Shown: positions 1 to 11,935, counted from the stretch's first letter. The stretch is 64,000 nt of DNA from Parafannyhessea umbonata (GCF_900111255.1 NZ_FOGP01000007.1:1-64000), one strand, 5' to 3'. A program made the numbers and translations. The notes: a model not told the origin generated them from the sequence alone.

Positions 1-42
1 GCGAGGCGTTCAGCCGAGCAGTACTAATCGGTCGAGCTCTTC
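1..42 (+). rRNA. 23S rRNA, 3' end (partial)
   Basis: The first bases contain the conserved 23S 3'-terminal block GTACTAATCGGTCGAG, and a 5S gene follows about 120 bp later, the normal 23S-5S order. The exact 3' end is estimated. The spacer at 43-160 holds no gene that I recognise. Confidence 0.85.
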
Positions 43-160
43 CCTTCCTTTACATGTGTTCCGGATCGGAGCGGTCCTCTTGGAGAGGCGTCGTCCGCGT
101 CGCGCTGTGCGGCCCCCAGGGCACGGCGGCGAAGGCCCCGTGACAACAGAATGCCCCTAG

Positions 161-282
161 TTGGTCAGCGGCCATGGCAGGGGAGGCACACCTGGTCCCA
201 TTCCGAACCCAGAAGTTAAGCCCCCGAGCGCCGATGGTACTGCGGAGTCAGTCCGTGGGAGAGCAGGACGCCGCTGACCAAC
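161..282 (+). rRNA. rrf: 5S rRNA
   Basis: The segment has the typical 5S core CCATTCCGAACCCAGAAGTT and closing helix I formed by TTGGTCAGCGGC and GCCGCTGACCAA. The flanking bases 151-160 and 283-292 extend this helix perfectly (ATGCCCCTAG with CTAGGGGCAT), so the precursor has a 22-bp end stem that probably serves RNase processing. The mature ends are estimated from the helix. It is the last gene of the rRNA operon. Confidence 0.93.
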
Positions 283-298
283 TAGGGGCATTTCGCGT

Positions 299-336
299 GG
301 GGGAGGCCCCCGGCTCTGCGGCCGGGGGCCTCCCCC
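299..336 (+). terminator. rRNA operon terminator-like hairpin
   Basis: A perfect 16-bp GC stem (299-314 with 321-336) with a 6-nt loop lies 16 bp after 5S. There is no T-run behind it, so termination would rest on hairpin strength or on Rho. Confidence 0.6.
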
Positions 337-552
337 CGTATGCCGGCGGGAGGCTGATGTTTTGAACCTTTCTAAGGTGCCACTTTAAGAAAGAATTTCA
401 AGTGACAGTTATCTGCAAAGAAATCTATCACGGTGGCAAAATCTTTCATGCATAACTCTTTCTTTTTGTTGACCAATTGGATAGAACTAATCTTGATTCA
501 AGGATGCATGCATCAATCCAATTGTGTAAACATAAATCAAAGGGTTTTAGCT

Positions 553-3500
553 ATGATAAGTTCAAAAGATCTCATTGTACCCCCATGCAAGTATGCCAAT
601 GCTGTGGAGGCGTCTTCTGTTGGCCTTGGTCTCCTAACGCCGGATGACCTTTGCGGCATCTGCTCTCGCGTCGTTGATTCGCCATCTCACCTTATGTTTC
701 TTGTTGCGGATTCTGGCCTTGGCAAGTCGTATGCCCTTGACTGTTTCGCTCGTCTCGCACGTCAGAACGGTGCTTTTGTTGACCAGGTTTCTTTCTGCGA
801 TTGTGACAGTCGTGAGGTTCCTTCTCGCATGGGGCGTTATGCACGAAGCATAGCCTCATCCGCTGGCAGCGGGGAGCGCTTCATACTAATTGATGGCATG
901 CCCGCCGCAGACGAGTTTGACGCGGACCGTGAGGCCAACGCGCTCGCCAGGCTGTCTGGACAGGGCTTCTCGGTGATTGTCGCTCTTCGTCCTGAAGAGG
1001 CCACTCTAGTGGACTCTTGCCATGGGTACGCCATCGTTAGGAGCCGAGACCTGATTTGCCCAATTGAGGGAGACGGCAAGTATCTTTGGCTTGCCAATGG
1101 GGTCCCTGCGCTCGCAAGCTCTTTTGTTGGCGTTTCTGAGCACGCCTCTCGAGGTAACGTCCTTCCCGCTTACGTCGAAGCCCTTAGGGCTTGCGTCACC
1201 TCTGCGGTGCGAGATTCCCTTACGGATGAGGAGAAGCGGGTACGTCTCGCTATGATTCTTATCGGCCGGGGTGACTTTGACGATCTTTCAGACGCCTGTC
1301 GCTTCGATGACGATATGGCTGCGTCGCTGGAAGCAGACGCACCCTTTTTCGGTGCTAATCTCCTCGCGCGAACTTTTAGTGTTGCCGGAGTGTGTGACGA
1401 CACACTCTTCTCCGCGGCACTGCCGGCCCTCTATGGATGCCTTGATTCGTCGGAGGTCGTCATTCAGAGTGCGGCGTGCACGCTCGCTCGCCTTGGCGAG
1501 TATGGCCGTTGCGCTATCGTCGCGGGCCTGAGTCATGATGGAGCTTTCCTGAAAGAGCTGTCGTGCGATTTCGGCGTCGACTTCATCAACGCGGGCGCTT
1601 TGGCGCTCGTGGATGCACACCTTCCCCAGCAGTCGGAAATCGAGTGGGCAGATACGGTTCTCGCACGCCGCTCGTGGGCCTTCTGGGCCGCGAGGTCACT
1701 TGAGGGTGAGCAAGGTGACCTGCCAAAAGTCCTTGGCCTTCCAGGTGATGCTCCCCTTACATTTGAAGAGGGCGCTCTTCCTGAGCCCCTTGGCGGACAT
1801 GGCGAGGGGTCCGAAAACGGCCTTGCTGCGTGTTCAGGCGGTGGATCTGGGGATGGTCTCGAGTCGAATCATTACTACGAGCAGCGTTTGCCGTACATCT
1901 CACCGAGCGACGACGTCAACCAGCAGATGAAGGCATGTCTCTTGTGTCTCTCGCGCAAGGCACTGGCGGGGATGGTGACGCGCTATTCTCCTGATCCTCG
2001 CTATGGGTGCCAAGACGAGTTCGCGCTGCGCCTCGTCGAGCATCTCAACGCGTGCAGAGCCTTGATAGATGGGCACTTCTCAGATGTATATGAGTCCTTA
2101 ATAAATTCAGAAGCTTGCGTGCATGTAAATGACCTGACATCGCTGTTTATACACGATGACTTCAGAATTGCGTCATTGCTATTGGGCGAGCGCGGCTCAA
2201 GGGATGACGAACTTGGGCGAGAGTCTCTGAAACGCGTCGTCTCATCGACTGGCTCTAAGCTTTTGGAGGCATACCGCGACTACTTCAACGAGGCTCTGTG
2301 GACCGTTATGGGGTTTGACGCCGTGTTCAGGAATGCGGAGAGGGCAATCTCTCGTGCGTCGGCCCATGGCGACCGCGTTGCCGAAATCGTGTTTCTGCTG
2401 GCTGCGGCTGTAGGTGACGTGAGGCTTGGCAGCTGCAAGAGAGGCTATGTCAGGGCGCGCCAAGCAATAAAGAGGGCCGATGCCTGCGGTTGCACCTATT
2501 TGCGTGACGCTGCCACGCTCATCACGTATGCAGCTGAGGCTAAGTTGGGAGAAGAGCTATCGTATCGTCCCGGCGAGATCGAGAATGGTGCGCTTGGCGA
2601 CCTTGCCCGCATGCTCTACAAGGCCTGCGTGGGCGATGACTCGAGGGTGAGGCTTGACTCGCTGAGCAGAAGCGGCGTGTCCCATGAAGTGAGCTGGGCT
2701 CTTTGGTTCCTGTGCAATGACCTTGGGGATGCGTCCGAGTGTTTCCGAGGGCTTATCCCGGCAAACTGGCGACGCGTTTCGGGCCGTGCGGTGCCGGGGG
2801 TCGAGGAGCGTGACGATGACTCGGGCTCGCTGACGCCGACCGTTCCGCCCGCGGGTGAGGCGGATGCCAAGGCGAAGCGCGTCCAGGTAAAGGTTTTGGG
2901 CTCATTCGAGGTTCGCGTTGACGGCCGCCTGGTGCCGTTTTCCCGAATCAACAAGAGAAGGGCAAAGGATGTCCTTGCGCTTCTCGCCCTCACGCCAGGG
3001 CACAAGATGCGCAAGGTCGAACTTCTCCGTTGCATTTGGGGCGAGGACGACTATGCCACGGGGGCTCAGAAGCTCTATGAGGCCATTGCATCTCTCAGGT
3101 CGGCGCTCGGCGGAAGGTACATGGGGTTCGATCCCGTGCACAGCTCGCGGCACGGTGGGTATGTGACTGTCGGCGAGGGTGATGTCGAGTTCGACGTGGA
3201 CCGCTTCAACGAGATCTGCCAGCGCGTTCTTGCGGGCGGCTGTGACGATGAGGCGAGGGCGCGGAAGGCCGTCGTCGTCCATCAGATGTATGAGGGTGGC
3301 CCGGCTTACGTGGCAAGTGACGTGACCGGCAACGCGGCGCGCAAGATTGAGAGAATCGATCGGCTCTATGCGAGCAGCTGCGTCGAAGGGGCACAGTGCG
3401 CCCTGAGGTCTGGTAGGTACTATCTGGCGGCCGAGCTCTCGCGCGCAGTTTTCGACAAGTGGCCGAGCAGGGAAGACGCGCTGCTCGTTCTGCTTGGCTC

Positions 3501-3876
3501 CCTTAAGGGTCTGGGCCTACGCTCCGAGGCGCTCTACGCCTTCCGAAAACACAAGACGACGCTGTATTCGGAGCTCGGGATTCGTCCGAGTCTGGAGATC
3601 CTCTCCATGGTCGAGGAAATTGTCGGCGAAGGACAGTCGGACCGAAGCGACGAAGGGGTGTCGGCGCAAGAGGGGCGCGAGATGGAGGAGGGCATCGCGT
3701 GCGACCCGTCGCCCTCTTCGAACGGCCCGTGCGACACGGCCGACGAGCCAACGGACATGGCGAGAGACGAAGGCGAGCCAAGGGAGCGAACGGATGCTGC
3801 AGACTCGCATGGGTTCGGCGCTAGTCTAGGCGGACGTGGGACAAGCGACATTGGCGAAAGAGGCATCGCAAGCTAA
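553..3876 (+). CDS. STAND-type ATPase regulator with C-terminal SARP/BTAD domain
   Basis: A 1107-residue protein. Near the N-terminus is a P-loop (VADSGLGKS) with a hydrophobic Walker B (RFILIDG), as in AAA/STAND signalling ATPases. A long helical middle follows. The C-terminal part begins with a winged-helix DNA-binding unit of the OmpR/SARP type (starts VKVLGSFEVRVDG) followed by a bacterial transcriptional activation domain (ending about SELGIRPSLEILSM), then a low-complexity polar tail. I chose ATG 553 because the reading frame upstream (433-552) is AT-rich and looks like promoter DNA, whereas AAAGGG precedes 553. The family activates transcription when nucleotide and an unknown ligand bind. 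It stands alone after the rRNA operon, so its target cannot be inferred. Confidence 0.8.
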   Translation: MISSKDLIVPPCKYANAVEASSVGLGLLTPDDLCGICSRVVDSPSHLMFLVADSGLGKSYALDCFARLARQNGAFVDQVSFCDCDSREVPSRMGRYARSIASSAGSGERFILIDGMPAADEFDADREANALARLSGQGFSVIVALRPEEATLVDSCHGYAIVRSRDLICPIEGDGKYLWLANGVPALASSFVGVSEHASRGNVLPAYVEALRACVTSAVRDSLTDEEKRVRLAMILIGRGDFDDLSDACRFDDDMAASLEADAPFFGANLLARTFSVAGVCDDTLFSAALPALYGCLDSSEVVIQSAACTLARLGEYGRCAIVAGLSHDGAFLKELSCDFGVDFINAGALALVDAHLPQQSEIEWADTVLARRSWAFWAARSLEGEQGDLPKVLGLPGDAPLTFEEGALPEPLGGHGEGSENGLAACSGGGSGDGLESNHYYEQRLPYISPSDDVNQQMKACLLCLSRKALAGMVTRYSPDPRYGCQDEFALRLVEHLNACRALIDGHFSDVYESLINSEACVHVNDLTSLFIHDDFRIASLLLGERGSRDDELGRESLKRVVSSTGSKLLEAYRDYFNEALWTVMGFDAVFRNAERAISRASAHGDRVAEIVFLLAAAVGDVRLGSCKRGYVRARQAIKRADACGCTYLRDAATLITYAAEAKLGEELSYRPGEIENGALGDLARMLYKACVGDDSRVRLDSLSRSGVSHEVSWALWFLCNDLGDASECFRGLIPANWRRVSGRAVPGVEERDDDSGSLTPTVPPAGEADAKAKRVQVKVLGSFEVRVDGRLVPFSRINKRRAKDVLALLALTPGHKMRKVELLRCIWGEDDYATGAQKLYEAIASLRSALGGRYMGFDPVHSSRHGGYVTVGEGDVEFDVDRFNEICQRVLAGGCDDEARARKAVVVHQMYEGGPAYVASDVTGNAARKIERIDRLYASSCVEGAQCALRSGRYYLAAELSRAVFDKWPSREDALLVLLGSLKGLGLRSEALYAFRKHKTTLYSELGIRPSLEILSMVEEIVGEGQSDRSDEGVSAQEGREMEEGIACDPSPSSNGPCDTADEPTDMARDEGEPRERTDAADSHGFGASLGGRGTSDIGERGIAS

Positions 3877-3931
3877 GAGAGAAAAGCTGGGGCCAACATA
3901 GGAAGGGAGCCGCCTGACGCGAGTCTGGCTC

Positions 3932-3970
3932 GCCGCGACCGAGCCGAGAGAGGTTCGGCCGCGGCTTTTT
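3932..3970 (+). terminator. Rho-independent terminator after the SARP regulator
   Basis: A 14-bp stem with one mismatch (GCCGCGACCGAGCC with GGTTCGGCCGCGGC) is followed directly by TTTTT. It closes the regulator gene. In the rest of the 380-bp gap to secA I see only the promoter below. Confidence 0.85.
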
Positions 3971-4179
3971 CGACCCGCATTATTCCTTGCGGGGGGGGTG
4001 CTGTATTCGGCGGGCGGCACGTGATGCCGGGCGACTGGATTGAGTGCGACTAGAAGTCGGGCTATGGGTACACAATAGGCCGGAGAACGCCTGCAGAATG
4101 CTCCGGAAGCGGCCGAAACGCGCCGCCATGGTGCCGTTTTGATGGTTGACGCGTGAGAGGCACTGTCTGCGGGTGCCAA

Positions 4180-4208
4180 TTGATAAAGTAAAAATCGCTG
4201 AATAGTCT
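4180..4208 (+). promoter_or_regulatory. Probable sigma-70 promoter of secA
   Basis: TTGATA (4180-4185), a 17-bp spacer and TAGTCT (4203-4208) lie 49 bp before the secA start. Spacing is ideal; the -10 box matches the consensus in part. Confidence 0.5.
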
Positions 4209-4256
4209 GGGGAGTAGAGTCACGCTCTTCTCCCCTTGAGTGCCTAAGGATTTCTC

Positions 4257-7004
<2,748 letters not shown>

Positions 7005-7009
7005 CTCGC

Positions 7010-8125
7010 ATGACAGGAATTACGCACGCAGACATCGAGGCGCTCAAGGCCCGTCTTGATGAGGTGGAAGGTTACCTGCACATCGACCTGCGCAGGCATG
7101 ATGTCGCGCAGCTGGAGCGCAAGAGCGCGGAACCAGGATTCTGGGATGATGCGGAGGCAGCCAGCTCCACAATGGCCGAGCTGACGCGCGCACGCGAGGA
7201 CGTCCAGAACATCGAAGACGCCCACCAGAAGCTCGACGACGCGGTCGCGGCGCTTGAGCTTGGCGACGAGGTGGGCGACGACGAGCTGGGGGAAGAGGCC
7301 GCGCGCCTCGCCGGGGAGCTCAGGAAGAGCCTCGCCGAACTCGAGCTTTCCAGCTGGTTTACGGATGACCTTGACCATGGCGACGCGATCGTCACCATCA
7401 CGCCCGGACAGGGCGGACTCGAGGCACAAGACTGGTGTGACATGCTCTTCCGCATGTACCTGCGCTACTGCGACAAGCGCGGCTGGAAGGTCGACCTCAA
7501 CGACGTCACGCCCGCCGAGGTCATCGGCTTGGATCGAGCGACCTTCACGGTCTCCGGCAAGAATGCCTATGGAATGCTCCGCGCGGAGAAGGGCGTGCAC
7601 AGGCTTGTCCGAATCTCGCCTACGGACGCGAAGAAGCGCCGCCAGACGACCTTTGCCGGCGTCGACGTCGTTCCCGTCCTGCCCGATGACATCGAGGTCG
7701 AGATAGATCAAAACGACCTTCGCATCGACGTCTACCACGCGTCTGGCCCCGGCGGCCAGGGCGTCAACACGACCGACTCGGCCGTGCGCATCACGCACCT
7801 CCCGACCGGGACGGTCGTCACTTGCCAGAACGAGCGAAGCCAGCTGCAGAACAAGGCCGTCGCCATGCAGATTCTCAGGAGCCGCCTGTACGAGATGGAG
7901 CGCGAGAAGCGCGAGGCCGAGCTTGAGGCGCTGCGCGGCCCCAAGAGCGAGATCTCGTTTGGCAACCAGATTAGAAACTACGTCCTCTACCCCTTCCAGC
8001 TGGTGAAGGACACGCGCACCGGACTCGAGACGAGCAACGTCGACTCCGTCTTGCAGGACGGTGACCTCGATCCGTTCGTGATTGCCTACCACAGGTGGGC
8101 CGTTGGCAGAAAGGATGCCTCGTGA
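7010..8125 (+). CDS. prfB: Peptide chain release factor 2
   Basis: A 371-residue class I release factor that frees peptides at UGA and UAA. The GGQ catalytic loop (SGPGGQGVNTTDSAV) and the RF2-type N-terminus (EPGFWDD) and C-terminus (LDPFVIAYHRW) are clear. The stop-codon-reading tripeptide reads SPT (RISPTDAKKRRQ) instead of the usual RF2 SPF; RF1 uses PxT. The frame is continuous from ATG 7010, so there is no programmed frameshift of the E. coli kind. Its own stop is TGA, overlapping the GTG of the next gene by 4 bp. It sits directly behind secA. Confidence 0.95.
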   Translation: MTGITHADIEALKARLDEVEGYLHIDLRRHDVAQLERKSAEPGFWDDAEAASSTMAELTRAREDVQNIEDAHQKLDDAVAALELGDEVGDDELGEEAARLAGELRKSLAELELSSWFTDDLDHGDAIVTITPGQGGLEAQDWCDMLFRMYLRYCDKRGWKVDLNDVTPAEVIGLDRATFTVSGKNAYGMLRAEKGVHRLVRISPTDAKKRRQTTFAGVDVVPVLPDDIEVEIDQNDLRIDVYHASGPGGQGVNTTDSAVRITHLPTGTVVTCQNERSQLQNKAVAMQILRSRLYEMEREKREAELEALRGPKSEISFGNQIRNYVLYPFQLVKDTRTGLETSNVDSVLQDGDLDPFVIAYHRWAVGRKDAS

Positions 8126-9000
8126 AGAAGGTCGACTGGCGCCGATACCTCAAGGAGGCCTTCCTGATCGTGGCCGGCTCCTTCGTGTTCGCCCTGGGCG
8201 TTGACTGCTTCGAGGTCCCCAACGGCCTGGCTGCCGGTGGCCTGACCGGTCTGGCGACCATTCTTGCGGCCATCGCCGCGAGCGTGGGCATCACGCTTCC
8301 CGTTGGTATCCAGACCATCGTCATGAATGTCCTTCTCCTGAGCTACGTCGTGCTCACGACGCGCGATTGGAGCTACGTCGCCAGAAGCATCGCGGGCATC
8401 ATCATCTCGGGCCTCTTCATGGATGCGCTTGCGCCCGTCGTGCCCGTGCTCGCCCAGGGCGAGCTGCTGATCTCTGCGATCTGGGGTGGCGTGCTGGTCG
8501 GTGCCGGCGTGGGCATCGTCTTCCTCTCGGGCGGCAACACCGGTGGCACCGACATCGTCGCCCAGCTGCTGAACAAGCCCACCGGCCTGCCGCTGGGCAC
8601 GCTGAGCATGCTGGTCGACGGCGCGATTGTCCTGGCGTCGATCCCCGTGTTCTCGGTGCGAAACGCGCTTTATGCCGGCATCGCAATGTACATCGGCGGC
8701 GTGGTGATCGACATGGTGGTCGACGGCCCCCGGACGGCGCGTGTGGCCTACATCATCTCGCACAGGCATGACGAAATCGCCAACAAGATCCTCTACGAGA
8801 TGGGTCGCGGCTGCACGGAGCTGCAGGCCAGGGGTGTCTGGAGCGGCAACAGCCGTCCGGTTCTGATGTGCGTCCTCGGCCGAACCGAGACCGCGCGCCT
8901 CAAGGGAATCGTTGCCGAGCTCGACCCGGACGCCATCGTGATTGTCTCGGAGGTGCACGAGGCCTTTGGCGAGGGCTTTGGCGAAATTGGCCCCTCATAA
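8122..9000 (+). CDS. YitT family (DUF161/DUF2179) membrane protein
   Basis: A 292-residue integral membrane protein of the YitT family. About six hydrophobic segments are followed by a soluble C-terminal DUF2179 domain (from about YIISHRHDEIANKIL). The glycine-rich motif FLSGGNTGGTDI is typical. I chose GTG 8122, which overlaps the prfB TGA (GTGA) and has AAAGGA 6 bp upstream; a GTG at 8095 is possible. The function of the family is not established; transport has been suggested for some members. Confidence 0.85.
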   Translation: MKKVDWRRYLKEAFLIVAGSFVFALGVDCFEVPNGLAAGGLTGLATILAAIAASVGITLPVGIQTIVMNVLLLSYVVLTTRDWSYVARSIAGIIISGLFMDALAPVVPVLAQGELLISAIWGGVLVGAGVGIVFLSGGNTGGTDIVAQLLNKPTGLPLGTLSMLVDGAIVLASIPVFSVRNALYAGIAMYIGGVVIDMVVDGPRTARVAYIISHRHDEIANKILYEMGRGCTELQARGVWSGNSRPVLMCVLGRTETARLKGIVAELDPDAIVIVSEVHEAFGEGFGEIGPS

Positions 9001-9162
9001 ATGGACAATCTAAACACCTTGGCTGCATTTTCGTAGGCATTGTGCGACTTTTGGTGTTTGGTTGTCGCAAATTTAGCTACTCGACCTCATCCTAGGGAGG
9101 CAAGGTGCTCGGGTCGCGTCCGCGTGTGGCCCGTTGCGTTTGACGCGAGAGCGGGGGCAAGG

Positions 9163-9621
9163 ATGTTCCTGAGCGATTTGCTCGACGAGAAGTGCGTGCA
9201 GGTTGGCGTCGAGGCGCGTGACTGGCGCGATGCCGTTCGCAAGTCGTTCTCCCCGTTGGTCGAGTCGGGCGCGGTGAGCGAGGCATATGTCGCCGATGCC
9301 GTCGCAGGGGTCGAGAAGTACGGGCCCTACTATGTCGTCTGCCCGCACGTGGCCCTGCCGCACGCAAGGCCCGAGTCTGGGGCCAGGCGCATGGCGATGG
9401 GCGCGTGCATTTTGTCCTTGCCAGTGAGCTTCGGGGCGCGCGAGAATGATCCTGTCAGGTATCTGTTCCCCCTCAGCGCGACCGAGGCGGATGGGCACCT
9501 TGAGGTTTTGGCACGTTTGGTGGACCTGCTCTCGGAAGAGCGGTTCCTGTCTTCTATGGATGGGGCCCAAGCCCCGGTTGAGGTCGTGGAGATGATCCGC
9601 GACATGGAAAGGAGTCTCTAA
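9163..9621 (+). CDS. PTS EIIA component (mannitol/fructose/ascorbate type)
   Basis: A 152-residue EIIA of the fructose/mannitol fold, a cytoplasmic phosphocarrier that takes phosphate from HPr. The phosphorylatable histidine lies in VALPHARPES. The frame is open upstream to 9040, but homology begins at ATG 9163, behind a G-rich stretch, so this start is preferred. It overlaps the EIIB gene by one base (TAATG). No EIIC permease gene lies nearby, so substrate and transport role are unknown; a regulatory role is possible. Confidence 0.85.
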   Translation: MFLSDLLDEKCVQVGVEARDWRDAVRKSFSPLVESGAVSEAYVADAVAGVEKYGPYYVVCPHVALPHARPESGARRMAMGACILSLPVSFGARENDPVRYLFPLSATEADGHLEVLARLVDLLSEERFLSSMDGAQAPVEVVEMIRDMERSL

Positions 9622-9917
9622 TGTCTCAGAAGTTCCGCGCTCTTGTTTGCTGCCGCGCCGGCATGGGTTCCTCCGCGATGCTCAAGATCAAGTGTGACCA
9701 GGTCATCAGCGAGGAGGGCTATCCCATCGAGACCTCCCAGGGCAACCTTGACGCGCTGATGGGCTTTGACGGCGACCTGGTCATCACCATGTCGGACCTT
9801 GCCGAGGAGCTCATTGAGGACGGCAACCACAAGTACGTTGCGGGCATCCGCAACATCGTGGACAAGAAGGAGATCAAGGAGGCCCTCGAGGCATTCCTTG
9901 CTTCCAAGAGCGAGTAG
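9621..9917 (+). CDS. PTS EIIB component (lactose/ascorbate type)
   Basis: A 98-residue EIIB with the phospho-cysteine loop VCCRAGMGSS near the N-terminus and the fold of ascorbate/galactitol IIB proteins. It would receive phosphate from the EIIA encoded just upstream (1-bp overlap). The membrane EIIC partner is absent from the window. A terminator follows, so the pair forms its own unit. Confidence 0.88.
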   Translation: MSQKFRALVCCRAGMGSSAMLKIKCDQVISEEGYPIETSQGNLDALMGFDGDLVITMSDLAEELIEDGNHKYVAGIRNIVDKKEIKEALEAFLASKSE

Positions 9918-9972
9918 CCAATCGGCGTCGGCGGCAGTCCTTCTTGCCCCTGATGCCTTGAGATGTGTCTAG

Positions 9973-10010
9973 AAGATGGTTGGACGAGGTTTTGCCCGGC
10001 CATCTTTTTT
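9973..10010 (+). terminator. Terminator after the PTS IIA/IIB pair
   Basis: AAGATGG (9973-9979) pairs with CCATCTT (10000-10006), and the pairing runs into a T-tract. The loop is long (20 nt) and may fold further. Confidence 0.7.
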
Positions 10011-10152
10011 AGCGTTCGCCAAGCCTAAGCTCACGCAGACGGAAAACGGTGCTGTGCATTCGCGACAATAGCGATATGGTATCTACCTGTGGGCTGAGCC
10101 CATGAACTGTTTTCCGGATTGGCGGGCGACCGCCATCGAAGGGGGAGCGTAC

Positions 10153-10833
10153 ATGAAGTTCTTTATCGACACCGCCGACCTCGACGAGATTCGCGAGGCA
10201 GCAAGCTGGGGCGTCCTCTCTGGCGTTACCACCAACCCGAGCCTCTATGCCAAGACTGGCGGCAAGCTTGCGGACTTCGAGGACCACATGGTCAAGATCT
10301 GCAGCATCTGCGAGGGGCTGCCCGTCTCCGCCGAGTCCACCGCGGAGACCACCGAGGAGATGATCGCCGAGGGCAAGCGCCTTGCCTCGCTGGCCCCGAA
10401 CATCGTCGTCAAGCTCCCCATCTGCGAGGCGTCGCTGCCCGCGACCCACGCCCTTGCGGCGGAGGGCATTCGCGTCAACATGACGCTCGTCTTCTCGGCG
10501 CCCCAGGCGCTTCTCGCCGCGCGCGCCGGCGCCCGCTACATCTCTCCCTTCGTCGGCCGCTTTGATGACATTGGAGACGACGGCTTGGCCCAGCTCGAGA
10601 CCGTCATCAACGCGGTCCAGAACTTTGACTATGGCTACTGGGACGAGGAGGGCGGCCCCGAGATCATCACGGCGTCCGTCCGCACCCCGAACCACGTCAC
10701 GCAGGCCGCCCTCATGGGCGCCGACATCGCCACGGTTCCGTTCGCGGCGCTCAAGAAGTGCGTGCACCACCCGCTGACCGACCAGGGCCTTGTCAAGTTT
10801 GCGGCCGACTGGAAGAAGGTTGTTGAGGGCTAG
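10153..10833 (+). CDS. tal: Transaldolase (MipB/TalC-like)
   Basis: A 226-residue small-type transaldolase of the non-oxidative pentose phosphate pathway. The N-terminus FFIDTADLDEIREA and GVTTNPSLYAK are diagnostic; the Schiff-base lysine is in NIVVKLPICEA. At the position where E. coli fructose-6-phosphate aldolase has Tyr131 this protein has Phe (YISPFVGRFDD), as in true transaldolases, which favours transaldolase over F6P aldolase activity. I chose ATG 10153, preceded by GGGGGAG, over an upstream in-frame ATG. Its last 63 codons plus terminator are repeated perfectly at 30652-30915, beyond the microcompartment island. Confidence 0.93.
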   Translation: MKFFIDTADLDEIREAASWGVLSGVTTNPSLYAKTGGKLADFEDHMVKICSICEGLPVSAESTAETTEEMIAEGKRLASLAPNIVVKLPICEASLPATHALAAEGIRVNMTLVFSAPQALLAARAGARYISPFVGRFDDIGDDGLAQLETVINAVQNFDYGYWDEEGGPEIITASVRTPNHVTQAALMGADIATVPFAALKKCVHHPLTDQGLVKFAADWKKVVEG

Positions 10834-10908
10834 CTCCTCCAACAGGGAAAACTTGGGCCCCGGGGGGGCGCGGCGATGGCCGCGCCCCTTTTGCGCTCTG
10901 CTTTAAAT
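10645..10908 (+). repeat. 264-bp perfect direct repeat, left copy (tal 3' end plus terminator)
   Basis: Bases 10645-10908 recur without a mismatch at 30652-30915 (offset 20,007). The repeat starts inside the tal coding region and ends at CTTTAAAT behind its terminator. It marks the left boundary of the island. Confidence 0.97.
10865..10892 (+). terminator. tal terminator
   Basis: A perfect 10-bp GC stem (GGGGCGCGGC with GCCGCGCCCC, 4-nt loop) is followed by TTTT. It is duplicated at 30872-30899 as part of the 264-bp repeat. Confidence 0.9.
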
Positions 10909-10930
10909 CCTGACTTCCGCAGCAGTTTAG

Positions 10931-10964
10931 CGCCGTTTGCCCCTTTCTAGCTGGGCAAACGGCG
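10931..10964 (+). terminator. Strong hairpin just inside the island's left end
   Basis: CGCCGTTTGCCC and GGGCAAACGGCG form a perfect 12-bp stem with a 10-nt loop, followed by a T-rich stretch. It lies 23 bp inside the left junction and 40 bp from the transposase remnant, so it may be a terminator or part of the IS end. Confidence 0.55.
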
Positions 10965-11003
10965 TCCTTTACTTGTTTTTTCTGACGGCACGCCGCTCGG
11001 CGG

Positions 11004-11907
11004 CTACCTCCAGTGGATCTTCTTCCCCTTCTTGAACAGGACCCTCACGTCCGCCGTCCTCATCCACTTGCGCGGAGCCTCCTCGTCCGCGAGCGCGAAG
11101 ATCTCGTCGGTGAGGTCGGTCCTGTGGTCGAAGAGCCACCAGCCGTCGTCCGCGTAGGAGCAGCCCAGGTCGCGCATGTCCTCCAGCAGGGCGCGCGCTG
11201 AGGGGGTGCGACGGCGGCGCGCGCTGGGAGAGGCGGACGATCAGGAGCGCCAGGTAGCAGGTCAGGAAGTGCGCGCGTATGTGGGACTCGGTTCACGCCC
11301 AGACGGGCCTGGATTCGAGTCCGCCGGTCTTGGTCACCTTGAACGACTCCTCGATCCTCCACGGCTCCCGGTAGGCGTCGAGGATGCGGAAGTCCTCCCA
11401 GTCGGTCTCGCTGGTCACGATGAGGTGGTAGCCGTCGAGCCTGGCCGCCTCGTCTATCGCGGCCTGGTCGATCTGGGGCCTGACCCCCGCCTCCTCGAGC
11501 GCCTCGCCGGTCTTCGCGTCGAACGTGACGTCCCTGACGTACTGCGCGGCGCCGTAGTGCGCGGCGCGGGTGCACGCGCCCGGCCTCTCGACGAGCTGTC
11601 TCGCCCTCTCCAGCACCTTCTCCCTCTCGTGGCGGGCGCGCTCGGCGTACTTGCGGCTCCACATCGCGACCACCTTGGCCTCGACGTCCTCGTCCCTCCT
11701 GAAGTGCGCCACGGGGTCCTCGAACTCCGCCTCGAGCGCGTCGACGAAGCCGAAGGTCCTCACCGTCCTCTGGCGCGTGCGGCCGCTCTCGTCGCGGTAG
11801 TCCCGCACGGCCGAGAGGCTCACCCTTCCCGGCTTGGTCGGCGTCTTCTTCAGGTACGTGGCACACCCCGTTCCACCTGCGGATACGCTAGGTACCATAC
11901 GTAACAA
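11004..11907 (-). mobile_element. IS1634-like transposase remnant (internally deleted, interrupted)
   Basis: On the minus strand, the N-terminal part (YLKKTPTKPGRVSLSAVRDY) runs into the C-terminal catalytic region with RIEESFKVTKTGGLESRPV, typical of IS1634-group (IS4 superfamily) transposases. The central segment that should carry the first two catalytic Asp residues is missing. An in-frame TGA follows RPVWA, after which TESHIRAHFLTCYLALLI continues. A frameshift then leads to the last part, LLEDMRDLGCSYADDGWW, which ends at 11004. The element cannot move. It lies at the left edge of the island. Confidence 0.85.
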
Positions 11908-11935
11908 TACGTAGCAAGAAACTTGACAAAGAAAA

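Noticed and set aside
7010-7100. Programmed frameshift in prfB
   Set aside because: I looked for an early in-frame TGA with a slippery site; the frame is open from ATG 7010 throughout.
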